This document shows positions 11,966-25,300 of a stretch of 64,000 nucleotides of DNA, one piece after another (the stretch's first letter is position 1; every line of letters begins with the position of its first letter). The notes beneath the pieces were generated by a model that saw only the letters and a program-made list of their open reading frames with translations, had not been told where the DNA came from and ran no database searches. The DNA lies in NCBI GenBank assembly GCA_000711775.1, contig ARYC01000439.1, forward strand, positions 62,001 through 126,000. Direction: 5' to 3'. The DNA is from Oxytricha trifallax. Its lineage: Eukaryota > Ciliophora > Spirotrichea > Sporadotrichida > Oxytrichidae. The translations under genes were made by a program, and so were the position numbers.

Positions 11966-14900
11966 ATGAAACGGTTATCATTCTATATTTTGTTTTACAG
12001 TGTATCTAAATTTATTTTCCCTTAACAAATGGTTTTTGATTAATATTAGTGCAAGTTGAATGAGTGTTTGTCGAATCTTATTAATTTTAAGATGATATTT
12101 ATTAATAATAAATATGTTAAATAAATCTCTATTCTTAAATTAATCTATTTCCTTATTCTAGAAGATAGGATCAACCTACTTCTAGATCTAACCCTCTTCC
12201 TTCAACACAGCCTATCGTAAACAATTCCAAGAAATTTAGAATGAGAAAAGTCTCTACAGTAAATAATAAATAAGGTATTTCAGTTAATCCAAAGCATAAA
12301 ATGGATAAAATCATAAGAAACAGGCTAAACCCTAGATATTCGGTAAAATAAACGATTCCTAATTTAAAGAAAATCGATTTGATAATTTTAGTACCGCAAA
12401 ATAATAAGAAACTTCAAGTGACACTATCAATTCAAATTCATAATAAACACATAATAGTAAGCCAACATGGAATAAGAGTTATCCTAAAATCAACGTAGGG
12501 TAAGAGTCTGAATAAACAGAGACATAGAGTTATTAGTCAGAAGACGAACGAAAGTAAAAATAAACTCTTGATAATGCAAATGCCCTTCTGAAAAAAAGTG
12601 AGGAGGAAAACTATTAGAAACATGACACTTTGGTTCACTTTTTTATGATATTAAAGTACTGTATTATGAACAAATTGCAAGTTATGGAATCAATATTATA
12701 TTTTTTAATTTTTATTTAATTAATTAATTTAAAATATTTACATTGATAAACTCGAACTCAAATTTGAAGGAAAAGATATTGAAAATTTATAATGTGATAT
12801 TAATCTAGTAAATTTATCTCAACATCAAATTGGGAAAAGTATAATAGATTTGAATAAAATCTAGGCATTAGATTTAGATTTTTCAAATTTAGATACAAAT
12901 ATAAGTTAATACCGAATATTAATTAAAAATATTCAGAATAGCCTTATTATTAATTAATTTTCATTATTTTACTAGAAAATATGCAATTCTATAATATAAT
13001 AAAGAACTTCACTAAAGTTTATATAACAAATGATTATATTTATACTGCAAACTACATTTAATACAAATTTAATTTTACAAGTATATATTTTACATTTATA
13101 TGTTTAGTAATAATTGAAACATTTGTCATATAGTTGTTTTTAATTACTAGAAAAATATTTAAATTATACAGAATATTTATTATGAGCAAATCTGGTTTGC
13201 GAGTATTATGGCCAAAATAAATGTAAAAAGAAGCGTCATTTGATTTTAATCAATTGATGACAAACAAAACAATTTAAGATGAATTTAATTTAAATTGCCT
13301 TGATAGATTGTTTATAATCATTAAATTTAAGGATATTGTATATTTTATATGAATACCTGAGAAGTAAGCCAGTAATGGAAATGTTTGAAAAGTACACAAC
13401 GCACCTTGCTTCAAACATGACATCGGAGAGGATTGAGTAGGTAGCATTTGGAATTTCATAAATTAAAAGAAGGGATGTTTAAATGGTATTAAGCAAAGTT
13501 CTTGTTGATATAATCACACTTAATTCTGAAAGAATTATTGCATAAATATAAGTAACTTGTAAGTTAAAATTCTTTATGTATATTTTAGCTAACTAATAAA
13601 GATGATGAAGATTTACTTAGAATGGTAACAAGAATCATAGATGTCCATAAAATACGCTTGACTGACGAATCCATTCATACTCTAGATAAATTGATGTTTA
13701 CTTACTTTAGATTTAACTAATGAGATTATTTTTTTAATTAAATTACTTGGAAAACACAGTTGCATAGAAGAATTAATTATCAAACCCATAATCATTCTTA
13801 CAGAGTTTCGCTATAATAATAAAGTAACTCTATGAGAACGGTCAAAGCATGGAATTGAAAAAGACTCTTACTTGGACACTCAACCACTTCAACCAACTAT
13901 TATATTCATGTAAAAATTATTCCTATTAATTGAGTATATTATCATTGTGATTGGATAGCAATTAAACGGATGAAGAAGAATTTGAAAAGATACTTTAAAA
14001 GTTAACATTTTTTGTTAATGAAGTAGGTGCAACTGTTGGAGTTAATTAAGAATTAATGAACATGCAGTTTGACATCATCTAATATTTTAATTTATTATCT
14101 CCAAAATCATAAAGTACATTATTATGCAAATAGTATCAGTAAATTAATATAAATTGGAATTGATTTATTATATTTAATTTTGCGATAACAGACAGGACAT
14201 TACAAAAGTTGAAAGCAAAATGTTGTACTTTACATTGCTGATGTGTGGTAAGAATGCTGTATACCATGAAGAATTCATTATTTCTAATAAAAAATAAGTT
14301 GGTGATAATTTATGGTTTTTTTGTGGATAACATATTTGAATAAGATCATGTTTGGTCTGCTAATTTAAATAATTAATCACCTTTCAAAAATTGATTATTA
14401 ATTAGATACTTTTAAATCAATATAGACTTTAGCAGAATCTAGTTTTCTATTAGTTCAAAATTAGAATTTATTAAAATATTTTTATATTCTATCATTTAAT
14501 GTAATTCAATTTATCATTTGTTTGCCAATACTAAAGCAGTTTAAGAGACATTCAAAAGATATTAATCAGGAAAGTTGAGCAAAATGGATTTTGCAGATTT
14601 TCTTGATACCATGAAGAATCTAAATATGGTTTACATATATTTTATGTATTATATTGGTAGATAAAACTGTCTTGTAAAATTTAGAGATAATCAATGGTGG
14701 TTTCGTGAAGAGATATGATAATAAATTAACCATCAAAGATTTAACTAGAATTTATGACAGTTTTTTGCAAGAAATAGATCACATTCCCCCAAAGACTTGT
14801 AAATACTTCTTAGATTAGCTCACCAAATCTAACATTGAGAATCTCAATCCTATATAAATCAGAATGACTAAAGGTACCTTGCACTATTTAATTTAGATAA

Positions 14901-15370
14901 ATTACTTTTCAAATGACGCCAATCTTGAAAATAAAGTTTAGCAAATATTAGACCTTCTCAATAAATAGTATGAAATTGTGAAAATTGATAGTAAACAGAG
15001 CTCATAGTTGATACCCCCTCCTAAAACACAATTAATAGAGAGTAAGCTAACTGCTTCCCTGGAAAGACAGAGTTCACGACTTGGTAAAATAGAGCGACAA
15101 AAAGTTATAAACGATAAGTATATTGTGGATTTTTACCTGCCTGATTACTAAACAACGAAAGTTGTAGAATTGCTTGGACCAGTCCACTACATAAAGCATC
15201 TTAAAGAAGATTTCTCTGAAATTACGATCACTAAAGAGCTAAATGGAAAGTGTAAATAGAAGATTAAGTATTTGCACGCATTCAATCTAAAGTCTGCCCT
15301 CATTGACTATAGAGACATTCAGAACTTAAACTTAAATGAGACCACTAACTTGTTGATAGACTTGATTTGA
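11966..15370 (+). CDS. RAP-domain protein, probable mitochondrial RNA-binding factor, 838 aa
   Basis: ATG 11966 to TGA 15368-15370. The model needs IESs with pointers ATTCTA, CAAATT, CAGAATA, TTACTT, ATTG and TGGT. It also needs introns at 13203-13230, 13310-13361, 13552-13588, 14133-14191 and 14302-14425. After all removals exactly 2,517 nt remain. The N-terminus (MKRLSFQKIGSTYFQ...QIRYFSQS) is basic and Ser/Thr-rich, like a mitochondrial presequence. Residues ~400-750 are helical repeats of the kind found before RAP domains. Near the C-terminus YIVDFYLPDYQTTKVVELLG, followed by a Trp-less ALIDYRDI-type end, fits the RAP domain fold (V.F.LP....VEV.GP.H). RAP proteins act in organellar RNA processing. 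Two alternatives remain: the 14302-14425 gap could be an IES, and 13203-13230 is an unusually short intron. Confidence 0.78.
11980..12160. other. IES, pointer ATTCTA (175 bp)
   Basis: ATTCTA at 11980-11985 and 12155-12160. Splits the presequence six codons after the ATG; removal keeps frame. Confidence 0.72.
12671..12764. other. IES, pointer CAAATT (88 bp)
   Basis: Repeats at 12671-12676 and 12759-12764; removal joins CIMNK to FEGKDIEN in frame. Confidence 0.72.
12934..13175. other. IES, pointer CAGAATA (235 bp)
   Basis: Seven-bp repeats at 12934-12940 and 13169-13175 bound a strongly AT-rich block inside the RAP-domain gene. Confidence 0.65.
13702..13748. other. IES, pointer TTACTT (41 bp)
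   Basis: TTACTT at 13702-13707 and 13743-13748; removal joins KLMFTY to LENTVAQK in frame and deletes a TGA. Confidence 0.78.
13929..13953. other. Short IES, pointer ATTG (21 bp)
   Basis: ATTG at 13929-13932 and 13950-13953; excision removes the only in-frame TGA between two coding blocks. Confidence 0.6.
14627..14658. other. Short IES, pointer TGGT (28 bp)
   Basis: TGGT at 14627-14630 and 14655-14658; removal joins LNMV to DKTVLQNL in frame. Confidence 0.68.
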
Positions 15371-15492
15371 AATAGTATTATCATCTGAATTAAGTAGCTT
15401 ATTTAGTTATTATTTAATTAAATTACCTATAATTAACTTATAGCTTAATTCTTTTATTTATATAAATAGAACATTGAAATTTACTTTTAAAA

Positions 15493-17585
15493 ATGGAAGA
15501 CGATAATAACTTACCTGATTATAATACCATTGAAAAAATAGAAATAATAGATTAGGACTAAGAACCTACCTAGGAACTTCTTAATTAATAAATCAACTCA
15601 CCTATTGCATCTATTAAGTACAATTCAGATGACATCAATTCCGAGAAGAGATTACTATAGAATGAATTCGACATGAAATTAAATGAAAGTTTGGCTTTGA
15701 CTGAAGCAATAGATGACAATAGCGTAATTTCATCGAGAAAAAGCTTATTAGATAGCAAGAGATCTTTGAAGGGAATTTTACATCCAGACAAGGATGATAT
15801 TAAAAGAGATGACACAGTCACTCGATAGTCTTTGAATTGTAAGTCACATTTTACACTCCATAACAACAATCTATAGCTCTTAGCAGAAGATCATTTATGC
15901 AAAGAAACCTATCAAGAATGGACTCTGGGAGTTTGAGAGGGAGTATATTTTCATTGTGCGCCTCAGCTATTGGTACTGGAGTGCTAACATTTCCAAAAGT
16001 GTTTTAAGAGAATGGCTGGATATTTGGAATAATGATGATAAGCATTGGAGCAATCAGTAATTTCTGGTCGCTATACATGCTTGTTTAAAGAGCAAGGCAT
16101 CATAACCTATATAGTTACAATGAAATTGCTGAAAAAGCAGGAGGCCCCTTTTTACTCAGATTCCTTTAAACAAGTATTCTAGTTTATATATTCGCTAATT
16201 GCCTAGCATGCACTATTCATAATAATTCGTATTGGCAAATAAATTATTAGAATATAATTTTTATATAAAATTCATTAATTGATAATTATTTACTAATAAT
16301 TATATAACTAAGAATAATGTAATATAATTTTATTCATTTAGTTAAGAAAAGTTGAAATAATGAGCAGAAAAAAGTAATTTGATTTATAAATGCAAAGAAT
16401 TATTACTTTAGAGTTTCATATTTAATATTTAATATTGTTATTATTATAAGGATAGTAATAAAAATATTATAAAATTCGAACGATTAGAGAATATATTGTG
16501 ATGATTGTTCGTAAGAAATTCCATTTCTTAATGTCTATTTAGTGACATAAATTATTACGAATTTATTTTTGGACATGGGAGTTCCAAGTTCTGCTATTGG
16601 TACAGTAGAGGGAGAATTAACCTTCTTCAAAGCGATGGTGCCAATTGTTGTAATTAGTACAATTGTGTTCCCTCTTTCACTAATGAGGGATATCTCAAGT
16701 GCAAGATATAAATATTTAATCAAATTATTAATACTTTTTGTTTAATTATATATTGCTCTTGGATCTATAATATCACTTTCCCTTACTCTGACTGTAGTGA
16801 TATTTGAAACACCTTTTTACATAAAAGATTTCCATCCAGCACTTTCTGATCAGGAGAGAAAAGTAATTTATGCATGCCCTTCGCTATCCTTTTTTAACGG
16901 CTTAGGAATTGTATTTTTCGCATTCACGAACCAAACTCAGCTCTTGCCTGTTTATAACGAGTTAGACAACCCCATAAAACGTAGAATCATGAAAGTTATC
17001 AAACGTAGCACCTTTATTACTTGCAGTTTTTACATTTTAATGGCAATGTTTGGCTATTTCTCTACTCTGGGCCGGACTTCTGATATTATCTTAAGCAGGG
17101 AAAGTTTGCCTTCTATGAGTACAGATTACTTCATGATTTTATCATCGGTGGCTGTCTTAGTAGTGATGGTTGTAAACATGGTAGTGAATTTCTTGCCTTT
17201 CAAAAACAACTTATTTTAAATGCTATACGAGCATGATGATATCTCCAAGAAGCAAAACATCATTATAACTGGAGTGTTCTACGTGATCATTATTATAATA
17301 TCTATCATATTCCCCGACGTCATATCTGTTCTGGGAATATTTGGAGGGCTCACTTCAACTTCTATATGTTACTTAATTCCAGGTAATTTACGCATATATT
17401 TATATAAGTTCGATATAGTTTACTGTTATGTGAAACTGAGGAATATGGGAGATTAAATGTCTTCATTCAAAAATTTACTCTCAATTGTGTTTTTTTCTTT
17501 CCTTGTTATATTTGGATTTATGTCAATAATTGTGAGCTTCATAAAAATGGCAGACCCAGACTCATATTTGTTCTAGTGCTAGTGA
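15493..17585 (+). CDS. Amino-acid/auxin permease (AAAP) family transporter, 590 aa
   Basis: ATG 15493 to TGA 17583-17585. One intron at 15839-15876 (38 nt, GTAAGT...TATAG) and one 282-bp IES (pointer TTCGTA) are removed, leaving 591 exact codons. A ~140-residue acidic/Ser-rich cytosolic N-terminus precedes GSIFSLCASAIGTGVLTFP, the first transmembrane helix with the AAAP G.G.L..P signature. About ten more hydrophobic helices follow, ending with an amphipathic tail. The family moves neutral or other amino acids with proton or sodium; substrate cannot be told from sequence. The IES falls exactly in an extracellular/loop region between helices 3 and 4. A second AAAP gene lies about 10 kb away on the other strand (25570-27153) but differs too much to be a recent tandem copy. 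Confidence 0.9.
16226..16513. other. IES in AAAP gene, pointer TTCGTA (282 bp)
   Basis: TTCGTA at 16226-16231 and 16508-16513. Insert is AT-rich and full of frame breaks; removal joins TIHNNS to QEIPFLNV. Confidence 0.82.
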
Positions 17586-18093
17586 TTGAGTTAGATAACA
17601 AAAAGAAAAGATGACTTATAGAGTAATTACTAAATTTATGAACAATTAAAATTAAATGATATATTTATTTATATACCTAATAATTGTTTTACATAACCAA
17701 ATAATTATAAAAGTTCCTTTATTTATTTTAAAATAAAAATTTGATAATTTATAATTCAACTTTTAGAAAAGTTTTTAAGCATTCATTTTTTAAACTTTAT
17801 TTTAATTTTTTGAAATTTTAAGTAAAAATTATTATCTTTTTCATCATCTTATATATTATTAAAATACTTTCTAAACTCTAAATTAGTTTTAAAAATTTTA
17901 AATATAAGACGATGACGATAACTATATGATATAAGACTAGATTAATTCTTAGTATAAAAATTTATCATATTTAAGGTTTTTATGTAATTAACTTGTTTGA
18001 TTTGATGTTTATATGGTTTTATATTCTAAAATAGCTTACTCATTTATATTTGAGACTTGTATGAGTAAACTCTTATATGTTCTTATATTAAAT
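17586..18093. other. AT-rich intergenic spacer
   Basis: About 500 bp between the two convergent genes, almost entirely A/T with no frame resembling coding sequence. Confidence 0.6.
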
Positions 18094-19104
18094 TCATTGT
18101 TAGAGGAACAAGAGTGATTGCTAGCCGCATTTCATGACGGCGATCTAGCCATATATTTTACCAACTTAGTCGGTTTAACCAGCGTTATAAAGGGCATAAG
18201 ATTTTTGGAAGAGACCCTCAATTTTGGAATCTATGTCCTTTGGCTTATTCTTGCTCAAACAAGCTGCATATGTTTTAATTTCATCCCTATTCTCAGTGGT
18301 TATAGCATTCTTTGCTACTAATGAGTCGCAGCCTTCGAGAAGGGAGTGAGATATTTCATGAAGAGTCATCCATATTTTCATATTCAAGTTAGAGTCACTA
18401 TTAAATTCTGTCATGCTTTATCTGATGGGACCGTAAATCATCAGGCCAAGTCCATCTATATTATTATAGAGCTGTTGTTAGTCAATTTAAGAGTTTCCAT
18501 TTAGGGCAGCATAAAAATTATCGAAAAACTCATAGGCTTCAACGTCAATTTAATTCTTAGGGTATGGTGCGTGCAAGAAAATAGTGTCCATTGCTTAGCC
18601 AACATACATTCCAAAAGAAAAGTAATCTTTTGCTCCATAAGCAATTAAGGCATCAGCTATTTTCTTGAATATGTCAACTCCATTAAGTATCAAGTTTTTC
18701 CCGACATGATAGATAAGAGAAAGTGGATGAGCAAATACTTCTGCCATTTTAACAAGCTTTGATAGGTCTTAAGTAACTTGCTTGCAATCATTAACAGCAG
18801 TAGGAATAAGCTTAACAGCTTGTCCAATTTCTAAGAGACCAGCTTTAATACCGCTAAAGTTTTCTTTTTTGAAATCTGTCACTGCGATTTCAACATTCTG
18901 TGCAATTCTTCCAACATCTGCAATGCATTCATCCATGTTATGGAACTCGTGATTTATAACTCCATATAGGAATCCCTCTACGAATTTGGCAATATCCATA
19001 ACTTAGACTTGGGATAGCTCAGGCTAAAGGCTTGAGGAAGCGTCAGCTGAGACAACTGTAGTAATTGCCATGAGTAAAGTACTCAAGACTGGTTTTAATT
19101 TCAT
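18094..19104 (-). CDS. Secreted hypothetical protein, 336 aa
   Basis: A single exon from ATG 19104 to TGA 18094-18096. Residues 1-20 (MKLKPVLSTLLMAITTVVSA) are a textbook signal peptide with an A-x-A-like cleavage site. The mature part is mostly helical, with scattered Cys (DECIADV, NDCKQ, GCDSL, AACLS, MKCGQ) that could make disulfides, and repeated VxxGxxxI segments. The family is not recognised; similar single-exon secreted proteins of unknown function are common in ciliates. No transmembrane anchor or GPI-like tail is seen, so it is probably a soluble lumenal or secreted protein. Codons are rather GC-rich compared with the surroundings, suggesting good expression. No IES interrupts it. 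Confidence 0.8.
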
Positions 19105-19394
19105 TTGTAAGATTATAAGTAAGTTATTTAATTTGTTATATAATATCCAAACTTAACTTGAAAGTTTATTCATTCAAATTTACCTCAAATTTTAATTGAA
19201 ATTTCAATTAAAATTTAATTTCCCATTAAGTGTATTTCAGTGTTAGATTAAAGCTGATTTTATTTAAGAGTATAATAATTTCGATTTAATTTAAAATGCT
19301 TTTAAGTTCATTTCATTAGAGGAGAACCTCAAAAGCTGTTGGGCATGAGATGGGTTCTTTGTCTCCTGCACGCACTCCTATAAATTAAAAAACA

Positions 19395-22300
19395 ATGAAC
19401 TCTTCCATATCTAAATTTATCCAGAAACGAAACAGCGTGTTTCTTAATAAAACAGATGTAAGATTGATTGTTAATGTTAAAATACTGAAATATAGATTGC
19501 AAATAGTTAATCTATATATTTAATCTCAAGTATCAGGTGTTAATGAATCTAAGGATATAAGTGGGGAATCTTCAGTTAGAGGAAGTCAATCGCGACTGTT
19601 AGTCCAAAAAGATAAAACTAGCAATTAAATTTGGGTTCAATTAGTTTTAAGAGACTTAATGCTTCTAGTGATTTGCCTCCTTAAAACACAGGTTTAAAGC
19701 TAATTATATATTAAAATGGTGATGACTATCAAACAAAAGTATTAGAGAGTATTTAAGAAGATATAATGCGGGAAGACGATCACAACAGCCCCACTCAAAA
19801 ATAATAATTAAAATCAAACTTACTTACATTTTAATATATTGCAAATACTTTAGATGGAGTCAATTAATCTCAAGTATATTTATAAGCATAAAAGATTGGG
19901 TCCAAAGAATCCCTAGACTTAATAGATAGTACTAATTTAAAGCGAAAAGTAAGAGCAAAAGCTAAAGGAAAAGTAAAACCATAATAAACTCCTGACAATA
20001 ATGATCCTTAATATTGATAAAATACAAAATATTGGGAATTTATAAATTAGTAATACAAAATAACTGATATAAAAAAGAGATAAATAGATAATTACAGATA
20101 AAAGTGCAAAAACCCTTAAATAAAAAGGAGAAAAGTTGCAATTTTATCACGCGATTTACTAACTGTCTTTTATATATTTTATGATAATATTTTTTATCTT
20201 GAGTTTTCAAAATTGTTCCATTTTAGCGAACAACTCTTTTTGTGGTTCATTTTCATACAGTAAATTCTATAGTTGATAAGTGCAGTAATAAATGTTGCAT
20301 AAAATTCTCCTCACAATTTAAACTTTTCCACTAAGCTAGTGATAATCTAAAATTTAAGAAGTATTTTCTCTATAATAAGTATAAAAATTAGAGTAATTTA
20401 CAACAAATTTATGAAAATATTACTCAAATATCTGATAATTTTGCTAAAGAAAAGAAACATAAGAGAATCGCTTACTGTAATGAGTTCTACAATACTGTTT
20501 CTTAATGATCCATTTTTAATTAAAGAATGTGTAATTATATTCTGTTTTCATTTAATTTCAAATTAAAATTAATTTTCAAAAATTCATGCATAATAATAAA
20601 CATCAAATCTAGGCATTTCTTCAGGAACTATTTTACTTGATGATCTAGCATAATCTCTTAATGATATGTCTCAAGCCCATCAAAAAATAGAAATACCAAA
20701 CAACACTCAGCATGGTGATTTAAAATAAGTATTTATATAGCCCCACTCTTAACTCCAAAAAATAGAATAAGCAAAGTAACCCAATAATTACTACTACGAA
20801 AAGCGATACTATTAAAAATGAAATCCTTCCAACTACGAATATAATTAATATTTAAAATACCAACATTATTATTAATAATTCAATTGCTCAATCTTAGTAA
20901 ACTCTAACACCAACCCCTAACGAGAGTAACTCAACTTTATCATAGCCATAGACTGTCAAAGTTGTGACTCGTGGTAGATTTGGAAACTCATAAACAAGAT
21001 CCACTAATAATCAAGATAATCCCTAGAATTAGCCAAACCCTAAACCTTCCCCAGAAGTTAAAAGTAGGATTGAAACCAAGTAGTATAATTAAATATTTTG
21101 TTTTTTGGGAAAGTGAAATAGAACATATTTTAGATCTTAGTACTTTATCTTATTATCTTTTTCAGCTTTCCTATTTTCGAAAGTAATTTCTTATTAAGAA
21201 TTGTTATGCTTTGTAAAAATAAATAGAAAATGTTTCTAATTTATGTCATTTATAGATTTTAATTTTTTGTGATTGAATCTTTAAATTTATATAAAACATA
21301 TGCCATTAAAAAATATGAAAATTTAGGTTTTTTAAATAGGTAAATATTGAATAATTTGACTAAATTTTTGAAATATTTCAACATATTTCTGATTAAATTG
21401 CTTATATCTAATAATAAAAAGTGGATGTTAACAATAATGCTTATATAAATATCTAAAATTACAAATTACAGACTAAAAATATTGATTAATTGATTATTTT
21501 ATTTGAATATATTTTTCTAAATTTTTATTTTTGTAAATAATATCCAAGAAGAAAACGATTAAAAATATAAAGATGCCATATTAAATAGCACATAAAACAT
21601 AAAAATAATAAAACCTACTATTGAACAGCCTTAATCTAAGATAGAAACACCTTAAAAGTAATAGACTCCTAATGGTATTTAGTAATAACAACAATAATCC
21701 TAAATTTAACAATTCACCCCATAATAACATGAACCAATGACTTCAATCCCAAGCTAAAACTAGTAAGTTTAAAGTACCCCTCCAACTAATGCTTAAAAGA
21801 AAAGACAAAACCCCTCGGACATGTACCCAAAAGATTCCCTTGAGCAACCTATGAAAAATACGAATAATCATCAATACAAGAGTGTCAGTAGCAATAATGT
21901 GGTTGCTCATTAAAAGGATTAGAATAGTTTTATTCACAGTGTGGTCAATACTGAATAGGAAAGAGTAAACTAAATACTCATGAAGCAATAGAAGTCACAA
22001 CAATCTCAATATGACAAGGATTAGGAAGAGCCTCTCATGGAAAATTAAACTAGTTCTGACTTTTAAAGTGTGGATTTAATGAGTATCAGCAATAGTGTGA
22101 AGCACATTTCTCCACCCACAATTCAAAACATTAAGCAATCTCTTGTTTCACATCAGAAACTAGAGCTAAATCAAAGTATTAATCAGTCTATGTTGGAAAC
22201 ACCAAATTTCACATTCGAAGAAAGTATTTCAAGTAAAAATACAAATTTGCAACTCAGAATGGCTCAAGAAGTCCCAAAGAAATTCTAGGTTAACTTGAAC

Positions 22301-25300
22301 AAGCGCATTAGCATAAATAGACCATCAAATATTTCGAGGTAACTTATCAAGAAAGTAGAGTCAGTTCAAAGCATTGAACAACTGGATTAGAACAGCGAGA
22401 TATCACCACCTAATAAATTCTTAATTACTGATTAAAATCCCTTAAAATAAGATTATAATTTAGCTTCATATTATAGATATATTTTATAATTTGTGATTAG
22501 TGAAATTCATCATCTATACTTCTTCTATTTTTATATAAAAAAATGAAAAAAATATTTGAAATTTTAATTTTAAAAAATATGAAAGATATTATTATTATAA
22601 TTTAATTGCAAATATTAATTTTAAGTTAAAGCTTAAATTATAATTTTACAGTTAATGACAATACTTATTTCTATTTTTATACTGATGATGACTTAAGAGG
22701 CTCTGTCATTTCACTTGATAACTACAACAATATGAGTGTGAGATTTGGAGACGATTCGGAATTAAGAATGAGCAGAGCAGAAAGTAGAGCTATATATCAG
22801 CATCAAATTATCAGACCTAACAATCATTAGTCTAATATATTCAATTCAAATTTGTTTTTATTCTATTTTTTGTGTTTAAATAACGATCAATCATCCTCAC
22901 CATAGTGCTAAGAAGGGTTTGAGTCAATGATAATGAATGAAAGTTATGATGAAAGCATCAGAAATCGTTTGCTTAAATAAATGACTCTAAATTAAATGGC
23001 TCTAGGCTAAAGAGATACGAGAAATAATCCTAGTAATAATCTCAGGTCCTTCGCAGATTCTACTCAATAATAGCAACCTTTCACTTCATTTGGTACTACA
23101 TAGGACAATTAGTCAAAGCAAGGGCAAGACAACATGGTCCCATCACTTCTGAGATATAATAAATCAAACATTAGTTTGAAAGAGCCTGTTACTGTTGAAG
23201 AAGCTATAATGAATCCAATAAACGCGCTTAAAGAGTCAACTAAGAAAATCAAGATTCTCAGGAATAACAAAGAACAACATTAGCAATAACATTTAACTCT
23301 TCCATTATAAAATGATTCAAGTTAAAGTGCCTAATAAAATCTTATAAATTCCCTATCACCCAATCAAAACTTTCATTAGCATCAAAACTCATTCATTGAA
23401 TATCAAACAATAAACACTGCTGATTCACCTTAGACCGATAATTTAAGAAATAAAAGACAAAGAAAGTCATTAGGCAGTAATGAAGAATTTACTTTTAAGA
23501 TTAAGTCAAGCCCTCTTCAGGAATTAAAGCTTGATCCAATAAGCGAAGATAAAAAGGAGCTTGAGCCCTCCCCGAAGAACTATAAAGTTTAAAACATGAT
23601 TGATGATCCAGCTTTCTCACCTGCTTAATTATTAAGCATTGAGGGTTTGTAAATGTCATAAGACAGCAACTCTATGAGCTTATAATCTTCTCCATTCATA
23701 GATATGACAAAGAACAAATTTTACAATAAAGTTCACAAGTAAAAAGAATTTGTGATGCTTATTGATGATGAATATAGTGCTCTAGATTCTTAAGACTTTG
23801 ATCCTAAACTCCTAACTCATAGACCTTCAGCACCTGATAAAAGTTAACTATCTATGTATAGAACTTAAGTACCTTTGCAAAATTCTGATTAAAAATTGAA
23901 AACTAAAAATACCAGAGTTACCTTTGTAGAAAAGAATCACTAACTTATATTATCAAATTTTAATCAACATTTCTTTGATAGTATTAGTAGCTCAGCAAAC
24001 AGTATGAACCTAGGAGGAGGACAAAAACAATCATCAAGATCGAGATAGAGGAAAGCTGATGAAGTTTTCTAGAGACTTTACAACTCAAAAGGAAATTCTA
24101 AATCACCATTGAGATCAAGTATGAAGAAGAGGGAAGAAGATGATTCAATGAAGTCTACAATGAAAGCTATAGGAGCATATAGTTCAATGACATACAGCAG
24201 CAAGCCAATCGATGGAAGAAAAGAAGAAGAATAAAATATTTTAGAAATTTATTTAATTTTGAGAAAATTAACAATAGATATTATAATTAGGATGCCTTAT
24301 TTCATTCGTTATATAAAAGTTTTTACTTAGAGCAATTTTATATCATTTTAACTTAAATAATTTAATTTTACTTTTCATTTTCATTTATTTTACATATTAT
24401 TATAAAACCTAAGATTTAGGGTAATTTTTTAAACTTTTGAAGACAATTTACTTTACAAAAAATGCCATTTCAGCAATAGTAACTTTTACAGTTAATATAA
24501 TAAATACAGAGATGAATTTGCTAGTCATTTGTAATAATTAAAAGGAGAATCTTCACCTATTAATAGTATAATAGTTATATTTTGTTTGAGATATTTTTTT
24601 ATAATTTATACAGGCAGTAGAGTTATCATGCCAATAATTAAAACAAGAGAAAAGAAAATAGTTAAGCTTATACTAGATGACGATTAAGATGATGTTTCAG
24701 ATAATGTGAGTTAAAACACCTAAGGCAGATTTTTCATTCCACCTTCACAAATAAATTACAACACACCATCAGATCTTTCATTTTACGAAAGCTTCTAAGA
24801 TTCAGTTAGAAGACAGAATAAGAGACTTGAATAATAATCTTCTACTTTCGATAACCAAAGCGCTTAATCATCGTAAATTTCACTCAGCGCAAGTGTTAAC
24901 ACAACTACTAAGAAACAGATGCCTCCGAAGAGTAGCACTAATTAATTCAAAGTGCAGAAGTAAAACTCGCTAAACTTAAATAAAACCTCGGCAGGCACAG
25001 CTAAAAAGTCTCAATTAATATAATCTTAAACTTCTTTTAACGATAAGAAGTATTCAACCTAGTAAATTCATTCAACAAGATAGTCTAGAGATCACACACC
25101 ATCTTCTAATACAGTTATTACTCCTCATGGAGTTTAGAGAGTTTATAAAGACAGAGCGCCCAAGTAGAAGATTATACCAAAGTCTAGACCGAGTTAACCT
25201 AGACAAATAGTAGAACCAGAAATATTCTATGAACCATTCTATAACTATTTATTCATTTATATTTAATAATTTCTATTTTATCATAGGATAAGAAACTCAT

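Noticed and set aside
13182-13240. ATG 13182 (MSKSGLRV...) as the start of the RAP-domain gene
   Set aside because: Open at first sight, but an IES (CAGAATA) plus a 28-nt intron gives a longer, frame-consistent gene reaching ATG 11966 with a better presequence. It remains a weaker alternative.
22821-22894. CAATCAT repeat pair as the pointer
   Set aside because: Its spacing shifts the frame; the shorter ATCA pair keeps it.
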